Shown one piece after another: positions 23,806-31,975 of a DNA stretch of 41,013 bases. The first letter of the stretch is position 1. Every line of letters begins with the position of its first letter. The translations under genes were made by a program, and so were the position numbers. The notes beneath the pieces are model-generated. The model was given only the letters and a program-made list of their open reading frames with translations, had not been told where the DNA came from and searched no databases. The DNA is from Firmicutes bacterium CAG:194 (GTDB lineage Bacteria; Bacillota; Clostridia; Lachnospirales; Lachnospiraceae), in contig HF995208.1 in the NCBI GenBank assembly GCA_000432915.1, forward strand, positions 1 to 41,013, read 5' to 3'.

Positions 23806-25218
23806 ATGTTAGAAACTATCAACAATCTACTTGGTGCAATCGATGACTTCGTATGGGGCGTTCCCCTGATCGTACTCATCCTTGCCACAGGCATTTATCT
23901 TACCATTCGTGTAAAATGTCTGCAAATCTCCAAACTCCCACGCGCGATCCATTATATGTTTCATTCGGAATCCGAGGATCTGGATGGTGAAGTATCCAGC
24001 TTTGCCGCACTTTGTACCGCATTATCCGCAACGATCGGAACCGGTAACATCGTCGGTGTTGCAACCGCTATCGTAGCCGGCGGTCCGGGCGCATTATTCT
24101 GGATGTGGATCGCAGCCTTTTTGGGAACAGCCACCAAATATGCAGAAGGTCTTCTTGCTGTAAAATATCGTACAGTTGCAGAAGACGGACATATTGTGGG
24201 CGGTCCGTTCTACTATATCGAAAAAGGTATGGGAGAAAAATGGAAATGGCTTGCAAAGCTTTTTTCTTTCTTTGGTGTCGGCGTCGGCCTTTTCGGTATC
24301 GGTACTTTTACCCAGGTAAACGGTATCACAAGTGCAGCCAACAACTTCTTTGATCCAAATAATGCGCATATGATTTCATTATTCGGCCGTGATTATTCCT
24401 GGTCCGTTGTGATCGCAGGTCTGATCCTTGCGATCTGTGTCGGTCTTGTTGTCATCGGCGGTTTAAAGAGAATCTCACAGGTTTCACAGGTTGTTGTACC
24501 ATTTATGGCTGTGATCTATGTGATCGCTGCTATTACAATCCTGATCTGTAATATTACAAAGATTCCTGGAGCTTTCGTTACAATCATCCAGAGCGCATTT
24601 GGCATGCGTGCTGCTGCAGGCGGTGCACTCGGCGCAGTCCTGCTTGCCATGCAGAAGGGTATTGCCCGTGGTATCTTCTCCAATGAGGCCGGTCTTGGTA
24701 GTGCGCCCATCGCTGCAGCCGCTGCTCATACGGAAGAACCTGTCAGACAGGGCCTTGTTTCCATGATGGGAACCATTATCGATACACTGATCATCTGTAC
24801 GATGACAGGTCTTGCCATCGTCATCACAGATACATGGAACATCGGTCTGGAAGGTGTTGCTGTTACAACAGTTGCATTCCAGCGGGGACTTCCGCTTCCT
24901 GATGAGGTATGCTCCTTTATTTTAATGCTTTGTCTGATCTTCTTTGCCTTTACAACAATCCTTGGCTGGGATTACTATTCCGAGCGTTGTCTCGAATACC
25001 TCTGCCATGGCAATCAGAAGGTCGTACATGTATATCGTTGGATCTACATTTTGGCAGTCCTGATCGGACCTTTCATGACGATCTCCGCAGTCTGGACGAT
25101 CGCCGATATCTTCAACGGTCTGATGGCTCTGCCTAACCTGGTAGCTCTGATCGCATTATCCGGCGTGATCGTGGCTGAGACAAAATCTTACTTTGAGAGA
25201 GTTCCGAAGTATAAATAA
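23806..25218 (+). CDS. AGCS-family sodium:alanine/glycine symporter
   Basis: 470 residues from the ATG at 23806. An in-frame ATG at 23779 lies inside the sequestering hairpin and upstream of the GAGAGGAAGG site, so it is rejected. About ten membrane segments; family motifs include the N-terminal DDFVWGVPLIVLILATGIYL, GTGNIVGVATAI near 95, and NEAGLGSAPIAAAAAHT near 300. It imports glycine or alanine with sodium. The glycine riboswitch upstream strongly supports glycine as substrate or signal. Monocistronic, ended by a long perfect hairpin. Confidence 0.95.
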   Translation: MLETINNLLGAIDDFVWGVPLIVLILATGIYLTIRVKCLQISKLPRAIHYMFHSESEDLDGEVSSFAALCTALSATIGTGNIVGVATAIVAGGPGALFWMWIAAFLGTATKYAEGLLAVKYRTVAEDGHIVGGPFYYIEKGMGEKWKWLAKLFSFFGVGVGLFGIGTFTQVNGITSAANNFFDPNNAHMISLFGRDYSWSVVIAGLILAICVGLVVIGGLKRISQVSQVVVPFMAVIYVIAAITILICNITKIPGAFVTIIQSAFGMRAAAGGALGAVLLAMQKGIARGIFSNEAGLGSAPIAAAAAHTEEPVRQGLVSMMGTIIDTLIICTMTGLAIVITDTWNIGLEGVAVTTVAFQRGLPLPDEVCSFILMLCLIFFAFTTILGWDYYSERCLEYLCHGNQKVVHVYRWIYILAVLIGPFMTISAVWTIADIFNGLMALPNLVALIALSGVIVAETKSYFERVPKYK

Positions 25219-25222
25219 TGTA

Positions 25223-25295
25223 AACAGAAAAAAACATATAGTAAGCAATCTCGGTCGTCTACACTATCGATTGCTTACTATATGTTTTTTCTGTT
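25223..25295. terminator. Very long (~27-bp) hairpin after the symporter gene
   Basis: Left arm 25223-25250 and right arm 25269-25295 are complementary with only one extra A in the left arm; the right arm contains TGTTTTTTCTGTT, giving a T-run. The loop (TCGGTCGTCTACACTATC) is shared with a distant palindromic element at 31687. It can act as the symporter terminator but is far longer than required. Confidence 0.8.
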
Positions 25296-25317
25296 AGTAT
25301 ATTATACGCCGAACACG

Positions 25318-25348
25318 ATATGCCATGAGGTTCTTCCTCATGGCATAT
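25318..25348. repeat. 13-bp perfect hairpin in the convergent gap
   Basis: ATATGCCATGAGG and its complement around TTCTT. It lies between the convergent symporter and prfB genes and has no adjacent T-run. Confidence 0.8.
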
Positions 25349-25377
25349 ATTTTCCGCTTCGCGTGAGTGTGCATCAT

Positions 25378-25410
25378 TATATATATGAATGTTTTACATT
25401 CATATATATA
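25378..25410. repeat. 15-bp perfect AT-rich hairpin
   Basis: TATATATATGAATGT (25378-25392) and its complement (25396-25410) around TTT. It directly follows the GC-rich hairpin that spans the prfB stop, so on the minus strand it may form a two-part terminator. Confidence 0.8.
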
Positions 25411-25432
25411 GCCTGGGCTTAATCGCCCAGGC
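25411..25432 (-). terminator. GC-rich hairpin enclosing the prfB stop codon
   Basis: GCCTGGGC pairs with GCCCAGGC; the 6-nt loop contains the TAA stop of prfB. The hairpin therefore forms only when the terminating ribosome has left, and the following AT-rich palindrome completes a plausible end of transcript. Confidence 0.6.
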
Positions 25433-26529
25433 TTTTCCATTTGAGATATGCATTGATAAATTTATCGATATCGCCGTCCAAGACCGCATCTACATTGCCT
25501 GTCTCAGCGCCGGTCCTTGTGTCTTTGACCATAGTATATGGCTGCATGACATAAGACCTGATCTGATTGCCCCATCCGATCTCCGTCACCTCACCACGGA
25601 TATCAGACAGTTTTTCCGCATTTGCTTCCTGCTTGAGCATATACAGCTTTGCACGCAGCATCTGCATTGCTTTGTCCTTGTTCATATGCTGGCTTCGTTC
25701 ATTCTGACACTGTACCACAATGCCTGTCGGCAGATGTGTGATACGGATTGCGGAAGACGTCTTGTTGATATGCTGTCCACCGGCTCCGGAGCTTCGGTAG
25801 GTATCGATACGCAGATCCTCATCACGGATCTCCACATCCACATCTTCTTCAATATCGGGCATTACATCCAGCGATACAAACGAAGTCTGACGCTTTCCCT
25901 GTGCATTGAACGGAGAAATACGCACCAGTCTGTGCACACCCTTTTCTGATTTCAGATAGCCATAGGCATTCTCACCGTTTACCTGGAATGTGACCGATTT
26001 GATACCGGCCTCTTCGCCTTCCAGAAAATCCAGCTCCTCTACCGTAAATCCTTTGCGCTCTGCCCATCTTGTATACATACGATACAGCATCTGCGCCCAG
26101 TCACAGCTTTCCGTTCCGCCTGCGCCCGCATTCAGCTTCAGTATCGCATTGCATTTGTCATACTCTCCCGAAAGCAACGTACGGATCTTGATATTGTCCA
26201 GCGTCTGCACGAAGCTGTCAAATTCTTCTCTCGCTTCCTGTGCAAGCTCTTCATCATTTTCTTCATAGCCCATCTGGATCAACGTCTCTATATCCTCGTA
26301 TTGCTGATACAGATGAGCACACGTCTCTACATCGTCTTTTAAACCTTTGAGAAGCTTTGACTTTTCCTGTGCTGCTTCCGCATCATCCCAAAAGCCCGGG
26401 GCTTCCATTTCCCGCTCTAATTCTTCGATTCGCTTTTCTTTATTAGCGATGTCAAAGTGAATCCCTTACTTCCGCAAGTGGAGATTCGTAGGATAAAAGT
26501 TCCTGTTTTAACTGATCGAGTTCGACCAC
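25419..26529 (-). CDS. prfB: Peptide chain release factor 2, with programmed +1 frameshift
   Basis: RF2 recognises UGA and UAA stops and triggers peptide release. The long downstream frame shows the SPF codon-recognition tripeptide (VRISPFNAQ) and the catalytic GGQ loop (SSGAGGQHINK). The gene starts upstream in another frame at GTG 26529 (AAGGTGG site 8 nt before), encoding VVELDQLKQELLSYESPLAE and VRDSL, and then meets an in-frame TGA at 26454-26452. A +1 shift at CTTTGAC joins it to DIANKEKRIEELE. The total is about 369 residues, a normal RF2. Downstream of secA, the usual Firmicutes order. Confidence 0.95.
26451..26457 (-). promoter_or_regulatory. prfB autoregulatory frameshift site
   Basis: CTT-TGA-C on the minus strand, preceded by the SD-like AAGGG a few bases upstream, is the classical RF2 recoding signal: slow UGA decoding when RF2 is scarce lets the ribosome slip +1. 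Confidence 0.92.
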
Positions 26530-26614
26530 TCTGCTCACCACCTTATTCTTATATATAGAAGCGGGTCTGCTACAGATTCACAAACCCACTTTTCCTGCTC
26601 ATGACAGTTGCGCT

Positions 26615-29182
26615 CTAAAGCTTTCTGCCACAGCAGTTCTTATATTTCTTTCCGCTTCCGCACGGACATGGATCGTTTGGATAGATCTTTTCGCTTTCTC
26701 TTCTGACAGGTCCCTTCGGTGCAGAATCATCCTTGTTTGTTCCTGTTACCTTTGCAACCTGCTCACGCTCTACTTTCTGCTCAATCCTGACATTAAACAG
26801 CAGTCTGACCGTATCTTCCTGAATTGCCGCTGTCATGGCATCGAACATGTCATATCCCGCCAGCTTGTATTCCACAAGCGGATCTCTCTGACCGTAAGCC
26901 TGCAGACCAACGCCCTGACGCAGCTGCTCCATATCATCGATATGGGACATCCATTTCTGGTCGATCACCTTCAGGAGGATCACACGCTCTACTTCACGGA
27001 TCGCTTCAGGCTGCGGGAATTCCGTTTCCTTGCTTTCATACAGCTTGACTGCTTCTTCTTTCAGGGAATGCTTCAGTTCGTTCTTCTTCATACCCTTGAT
27101 ATCCGGATGGATCACCGGCCGTAGCGGAATGATCGGCAGAAGAAGCTGATTCAGCTCTGCCAGATCCCAGTCATCACTGCTTCTGTCATCGGAAATGCTG
27201 GAATCTACCGCATTTTCCACAATATCTGTGATCATCTTATAGATCACATCACGCATGCTTTCTCCGTTCAGTACACGGAGACGCTCTGCGTAGATGATCT
27301 CTCTCTGCTCATTCATAACCTGATCGTATTCCAGAAGCGTCTTTCTGATACCGTAGTTATTGCTTTCGATCTTCTTCTGGGCTGTCTCGATCGCCTTTGT
27401 CAGCATCTTATGCTCGATCTGCTGTCCTTCCTCGATACCGAGCGCATTGAACATCGTCATCATACGATCTGAACCGAACAGACGCATCAGGTCATCCTCA
27501 AGAGAAATATAGAAACGAGATTCACCCGGATCTCCCTGACGACCCGCACGACCGCGAAGCTGGTTATCAATACGTCTTGACTCGTGACGTTCCGTACCGA
27601 TGATACGCAGACCGCCTGCTTCTTTTGATTCATCATCCAGCTTGATATCCGTACCACGACCTGCCATGTTAGTAGCGATCGTAACGGAACCGTGAATACC
27701 TGCATCTGCAACAATCTCTGCCTCCAGCTCATGGAATTTGGCATTTAATACCTTATGCTGGATGCCCTCTCTCTTTAAGAGTTTACTGATCTCTTCGGAT
27801 GCTTCGATCGTGATCGTACCGACTAAAACCGGCTGATTTCTGTCATGTGCTTCCTTGACAGCTTCCACAACCGCATGCAGCTTTTCTTTCTTTGTCTTAT
27901 AGACTGCATCCTCCCAGTCCTTACGGATAACAGGACGGTTTGTAGGGATCTCGATAACATCCATTCCGTAAATATCACGGAATTCCTTTTCTTCTGTTAA
28001 AGCAGTACCTGTCATACCTGACTTCTTTTCGAACTTATTGAAGAAATTCTGGAAGGTAATGGTTGCCAGTGTCTTGCTTTCTCTCTTGATCTTTACATGT
28101 TCTTTTGCCTCGATCGCCTGATGCAGACCATCTGAGAAACGGCGTCCCGGCATAATACGTCCGGTAAATTCATCTACGATGAAGACCTGATTGTCTTTTA
28201 CAACGTAATCCTGATCGCGGAACATCAGATTGTGGGCACGCAGTGCCAGAATGACATTATGCTGGATCTCCAGATTTTCCGGATCTGCCAGATTTTCGAT
28301 CTGGAAGAACTTCTCAACTTTCTCCACGCCTTCCGCAGTCAGATTGACCAGCTTATCCTTTTCATTGACGATGAAATCACCGTCTTCTTCCTGCTCGATA
28401 CCCATCATGATATCCAGCTTGGACTGCTCTTCCTGATCTTTACCACGCTTGAGCTGGCGTGCCAGAATATCGCATGCCTCATACAGCTTTGTGGACTTGC
28501 CGCTCTGTCCGGAAATGATCAGTGGAGTACGTGCCTCATCGATCAGAACAGAGTCAACCTCATCGATGATCGCATAATGCAGATCACGGAGTACAAGCTG
28601 TTCCTTATAGATAACCATGTTGTCACGCAGATAATCGAATCCGAGTTCATTATTCGTAACGTAAGTAATATCGCAGTTGTATGCTGCCCGTCTTTCCTCC
28701 GGCTTTAAGTCATTCAGTACAACACCGACCGTCAGTCCTAAAAATTCATGGATCTGTCCCATCCACTCCGCATCACGCTTTGCCAGATAATCATTGACCG
28801 TAACGATATGTACACCTTTTCCTTCCAGCGCATTCAGATAAGCCGGCAGTGTGGAAACAAGTGTCTTACCTTCACCGGTACGCATTTCAGCGATACGTCC
28901 CTGGTGCAGGATAATACCACCAATGAGCTGTACCCTGTAATGCTCCATATTCAGAACACGTTTACCTGCCTCACGGACTGTAGCAAATGCCTCCGGCAGA
29001 AGATCATCAAGTGTCTCACCTTCCGCAAGACGCTTTTTATACTCTTTTGTTTTGCCTCTTAACTCTTCATCTGACAGTGCACGCATCGTATCGCGATAAG
29101 ATTCGATCTTGTCTACGATTGGCTCGATACGCTTCAGTTCCCGCTCGCTGTGGGTTCCGAATACCTTTTCTATCATTTTCAT
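26615..29182 (-). CDS. secA: Preprotein translocase ATPase SecA
   Basis: 855-residue motor that drives unfolded preproteins through SecYEG. Visible elements: Walker A region MRTGEGKTLVS (about 102), DEVDS (about 210), the NMAGRGTDIKL helicase motif (about 505), RGRAGRQGDPGES (about 550), and the C-terminal zinc/SecB-type motif CPCGSGKKYKNCC. Full length for the standard SecA1. It has its own 17-nt-spaced promoter and is followed 85 nt later by prfB; a short AGTGGGT/ACCCGCT stem lies between them. Confidence 0.97.
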   Translation of the reverse strand: MKMIEKVFGTHSERELKRIEPIVDKIESYRDTMRALSDEELRGKTKEYKKRLAEGETLDDLLPEAFATVREAGKRVLNMEHYRVQLIGGIILHQGRIAEMRTGEGKTLVSTLPAYLNALEGKGVHIVTVNDYLAKRDAEWMGQIHEFLGLTVGVVLNDLKPEERRAAYNCDITYVTNNELGFDYLRDNMVIYKEQLVLRDLHYAIIDEVDSVLIDEARTPLIISGQSGKSTKLYEACDILARQLKRGKDQEEQSKLDIMMGIEQEEDGDFIVNEKDKLVNLTAEGVEKVEKFFQIENLADPENLEIQHNVILALRAHNLMFRDQDYVVKDNQVFIVDEFTGRIMPGRRFSDGLHQAIEAKEHVKIKRESKTLATITFQNFFNKFEKKSGMTGTALTEEKEFRDIYGMDVIEIPTNRPVIRKDWEDAVYKTKKEKLHAVVEAVKEAHDRNQPVLVGTITIEASEEISKLLKREGIQHKVLNAKFHELEAEIVADAGIHGSVTIATNMAGRGTDIKLDDESKEAGGLRIIGTERHESRRIDNQLRGRAGRQGDPGESRFYISLEDDLMRLFGSDRMMTMFNALGIEEGQQIEHKMLTKAIETAQKKIESNNYGIRKTLLEYDQVMNEQREIIYAERLRVLNGESMRDVIYKMITDIVENAVDSSISDDRSSDDWDLAELNQLLLPIIPLRPVIHPDIKGMKKNELKHSLKEEAVKLYESKETEFPQPEAIREVERVILLKVIDQKWMSHIDDMEQLRQGVGLQAYGQRDPLVEYKLAGYDMFDAMTAAIQEDTVRLLFNVRIEQKVEREQVAKVTGTNKDDSAPKGPVRRESEKIYPNDPCPCGSGKKYKNCCGRKL

Positions 29183-29247
29183 AATTTGCCTTAACTCCTA
29201 CTGTTCTCTGCATAAAACAGAGTTATTCCGGATAAAACCTAATGTAC

Positions 29248-29276
29248 ATTGTAACAGATTTACATAGATGATTCAA
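29248..29276 (-). promoter_or_regulatory. secA promoter
   Basis: Minus strand TTGAAT (29271-29276), 17-nt spacer, TACAAT (29248-29253). A small CTCTG/CAGAG hairpin (29205-29221) lies in the leader. Confidence 0.65.
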
Positions 29277-29331
29277 CCTGAAAGGATGGTTAAGAAAGTT
29301 AAATTTTTATGAATAGAAAGGCGCGGAATCA

Positions 29332-29360
29332 TTGCTTTTTCGCTCTTTTAGTGTTAGAAT
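29332..29360 (+). promoter_or_regulatory. ptb-buk promoter
   Basis: TTGCTT (29332-29337), 17-nt spacer, TAGAAT (29355-29360). A small GGGG-TTT-CCCC hairpin (29371-29381) lies in the leader. Confidence 0.65.
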
Positions 29361-29411
29361 TTTAACAAATGGGGTTTCCCCAGAAGAATATGACAAATGA
29401 GGTGTAAAAAA

Positions 29412-30326
29412 ATGGCAAAAAATTTTGATGAATTATTGTCAAAGGTATCTTCTTGTTCAAAGAAGAAATTATCTGTAGCCTGCGCACAGGACAAGGCTGT
29501 TCTGGAAGCTGTCAAGGCTGCTAAGGAACGTGGCATTGCTGATTCCATTCTTGTCGGCGACGAAGCAAAAATCAAAGAGATCGCAGCTACGATTGATATG
29601 GATTTATCCGATTATGAAATCATCAATGTAGAAGACACTGTTGAAGCTTCTCTTGCAGCAGTCAAGCTGGTACATGACAAGAAAGCCGATATGTATCTGA
29701 AGGGTCTTCTTGACACAAAGACATTCTTAAAGAGTGTTCTGAACAAAGAATGTGGTCTTCGTACAGGCAAACCATTATCTCACGTCTGTGTATTTGAAAT
29801 CCCGGGAATTGACCGTCTGTTATTCTTTACTGACGTAGCATTCATCCCATATCCTACACTGGAAGATAAAGTCAACATCATCAACTATACAGTAGAAGTA
29901 GCAAATGCCTGCGGCGTTGAGAATCCGAAGGTTGCTCCTCTTGCAGCAGTTGAAATCGTCAATCCGAAGATGCCTGTTACAGTGGATGCACAGCAGCTGA
30001 CAGAAATGAATGAACGCGGCGAGATCACAGGCTGTATCGTTGACGGTCCTCTCTCTCTTGATATTGCGCTTTACAAAGAAGCCGCTGCAGAAAAAGGTGC
30101 GCTCGACCGTAAGATCGTAGGCGATGCAGATATCCTTCTGTTCCCTGACATCCATGCAGGAAACCTTGTATACAAAGCAATCGTACATATGGTTCCGGTC
30201 AAGAACGGTAATATCTTAACCGGTACACAGGCACCGGTCATCCTGACATCCCGTTCCGATACATGCGAGACAAAGGTAAATTCCATTGCACTTGCAGCCG
30301 TTATGGCAGAAAAGATGATGAAATAG
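29412..30326 (+). CDS. ptb: Phosphate butyryltransferase
   Basis: 304 residues from the ATG at 29412, which has GAGGTG upstream; an earlier in-frame codon precedes that site. It converts butyryl-CoA plus phosphate to butyryl-phosphate and CoA. The sequence is a phosphate acetyl/butyryltransferase family member (AYGDEAKIKEIA-like segment ILVGDEAKIKEIA, YLKGLLDTKTFLKSVLN, GCIVDGPLSLDIAL, PDIHAGNLVYKAIVHM). Its pairing with butyrate kinase 29 nt downstream makes Ptb much more likely than a phosphate acetyltransferase. The two enzymes yield butyrate and one ATP, an alternative to the butyryl-CoA:acetate CoA-transferase route used by other gut butyrate producers. Confidence 0.93.
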   Translation: MAKNFDELLSKVSSCSKKKLSVACAQDKAVLEAVKAAKERGIADSILVGDEAKIKEIAATIDMDLSDYEIINVEDTVEASLAAVKLVHDKKADMYLKGLLDTKTFLKSVLNKECGLRTGKPLSHVCVFEIPGIDRLLFFTDVAFIPYPTLEDKVNIINYTVEVANACGVENPKVAPLAAVEIVNPKMPVTVDAQQLTEMNERGEITGCIVDGPLSLDIALYKEAAAEKGALDRKIVGDADILLFPDIHAGNLVYKAIVHMVPVKNGNILTGTQAPVILTSRSDTCETKVNSIALAAVMAEKMMK

Positions 30327-30355
30327 TGTATTCATATTAAAGAAAGGAAACAGTT

Positions 30356-31423
30356 ATGTCTAAAAAGAGTTTAATTATCAATCCAGGTTCTACTTCTACA
30401 AAGATCGGTGTTTTTGAAGATGAAACATTATTATTCGAAGAAACGCTGCGTCACTCTACAGAAGAGATCGCTAAATATGCTACCATTTTCGATCAGAAAG
30501 ACTTCCGTAAAGAAATTATCGTAAATCTGTTAAAGGAAAAAGATTTCGATATCAACTCCCTTGATTTCGTTGTCGGCCGCGGCGGTATGTTAAAACCGAT
30601 CCCAGGCGGTACTTATGCAGTAACAGATGATCTTTTAAATGACTTAAAGATTGGCAAACAGGGACAGCATGCTTCCAACCTCGGCGGTATCCTTGCAAGA
30701 GAGATCGGTGATTCCATCGGTGTTCCTTCTTTCATCGTTGATCCGGTCGTTGTAGACGAGCTGATTCCAACATCCCGTTATTCAGGTGTTCCGGAGCTTC
30801 CAAGAACTTCTGTCTTCCATGCACTGAACCAGAAGGCTGTTGCAAAGAGATATGCAAAGGAAGTCGGCAAGTCTTATGATTCCCTGAATCTGATTGTTGT
30901 CCACATGGGCGGCGGTGTTTCCGTAGGTCCTCACAAGCAGGGCAAGGTCATTGATATCTTCAACGCTCTTGACGGTGACGGCGCATTCTCTCCGGAGCGT
31001 GCAGGCGCAGTTCCTGTTGGTGCACTCGTAAAGATGTGTTTCTCCGGCAAATATACAGAAGCTGAGGTTTACAAGAAATTAGTCGGCAACGGCGGTTTCA
31101 ATGCTTATCTTGGCACAAACGATATGCGTGATGTAGAGAAGATGGTTGACGCAGGCGATACAAAGGCTGCTGAAGTGCGTGATGCATTCATTCAGCAGAT
31201 GTCCAAAAACATCGGTGCTATGGCTACTGTCCTCGAAGGCAAGGTTGACCAGATCATCGTAACAGGTGGTATTGCTTACGATAAGGGTGTTGTAGACGGT
31301 CTGAAAGCCCGCTGCGAATGGATCGCTCCATTTACTGTATATCCGGGCGAAGATGAGCTCCTTGCACTTGCACAGGGCGGACTTCGCGTTGTGAATGGAG
31401 AAGAAGAGGCTATGCAGTACTAA
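30356..31423 (+). CDS. buk: Butyrate kinase
   Basis: 355 residues of the acetate/butyrate kinase (ASKHA) fold. The phosphate-binding N-terminus INPGSTSTKIGVFEDE, the VVHMGGGVSVGPHKQGKVID region (about 181-200) and ITVTGGIAYDKG-like segment IIVTGGIAYDKG (about 298) are diagnostic of butyrate kinases, as is the absence of the longer acetate kinase insertions. It transfers phosphate from butyryl-phosphate to ADP. Preceded by an AAAGAAAGGAAAC ribosome binding site; same transcript as ptb. Confidence 0.95.
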   Translation: MSKKSLIINPGSTSTKIGVFEDETLLFEETLRHSTEEIAKYATIFDQKDFRKEIIVNLLKEKDFDINSLDFVVGRGGMLKPIPGGTYAVTDDLLNDLKIGKQGQHASNLGGILAREIGDSIGVPSFIVDPVVVDELIPTSRYSGVPELPRTSVFHALNQKAVAKRYAKEVGKSYDSLNLIVVHMGGGVSVGPHKQGKVIDIFNALDGDGAFSPERAGAVPVGALVKMCFSGKYTEAEVYKKLVGNGGFNAYLGTNDMRDVEKMVDAGDTKAAEVRDAFIQQMSKNIGAMATVLEGKVDQIIVTGGIAYDKGVVDGLKARCEWIAPFTVYPGEDELLALAQGGLRVVNGEEEAMQY

Positions 31424-31477
31424 GAGACAGCCTACTTGCCCCCTGTAAGACCAGAATAATTATATATGTAATAATAC

Positions 31478-31730
31478 GAAGAAAACCATATACCAGTCAA
31501 TCACGCTTGACTACCCTGCGATTTGCTATGAGCGCATATTGCCGTGCTCCGGCCGCTAGAACCTCTGTGCATGTAAAATCGGCTTTGCCGATGCACAGAG
31601 GCTACATAACGGATTCACATAGTAAATCCGTTACATTTTGCAAAAAAGCGTTGCGGTCTCTCCGCTGCGGCAAGTGCTTCGCAAATCTCGGTCGTCTGCG
31701 CTATCGATTGTCCGGCATATGGTTTTCTTC
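31478..31730. repeat. Large imperfect palindromic element A (~253 bp)
   Basis: Bounded by a perfect 14-bp inverted repeat GAAGAAAACCATAT (31478-31491 and 31717-31730). Further matching arms occur inwards: CAATC/GATTG, GATTTGC/GCAAATC and TTGCC/GGCAA. At the centre are two compact hairpins: CCTCTGTGC+ATCGGC (31560-31605 region) and TAACGGATT/AATCCGTTA. No convincing protein is encoded; the reading frame crossing it simply follows the repeats. It resembles a MITE-like or extragenic palindromic unit. It sits between the convergent buk and purH-type genes. Confidence 0.75.
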
Positions 31731-31748
31731 TTCTATATTTCTACAAAT

Positions 31749-31965
31749 AACAATAGCTCCGGCATTATATTGCTATGCGATAGCTACAAATGCGTCTTTC
31801 TACTTGGCTAAGTACTGACAATGGATATGGTGCCACGACAAGGACGTCGTGGCAGCGAATCTGAGACATGGATGTCGAATGTTCGCGTGCCATATCCATG
31901 TTAGTACGTGCCTTAGTAGAAAAGCATGCGTAGCGTGCATAAAATATAATGCAGGAGCTATTGTT
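31749..31965. repeat. Large imperfect palindromic element B (~217 bp)
   Basis: Terminal arms of 23 bp (31749-31771 and 31943-31965) match at 22 positions; they begin AACAATAGCTCC. Nested inside are TTTCTACT/AGTAGAAA, ATGGATATGG/CCATATCCAT and, at the tip, TGCCACGAC/GTCGTGGCA with a 6-nt loop. The whole unit folds as one long stem. On the plus strand the right arm is followed by a T-run, so it could terminate ptb-buk transcripts, and it ends 10 nt from the stop of the convergent formyltransferase gene. Confidence 0.78.
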
Positions 31966-31975
31966 TTTTCGATAA

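Noticed and set aside
29412..30326. Phosphate acetyltransferase
   Set aside because: Same family, but direct linkage to a butyrate kinase rather than an acetate kinase favours the butyryl enzyme.
31507..31818. 103-codon plus-strand frame across palindromic element A
   Set aside because: It follows the inverted repeats, has no ribosome binding site and an amino-acid make-up typical of translated palindromes.
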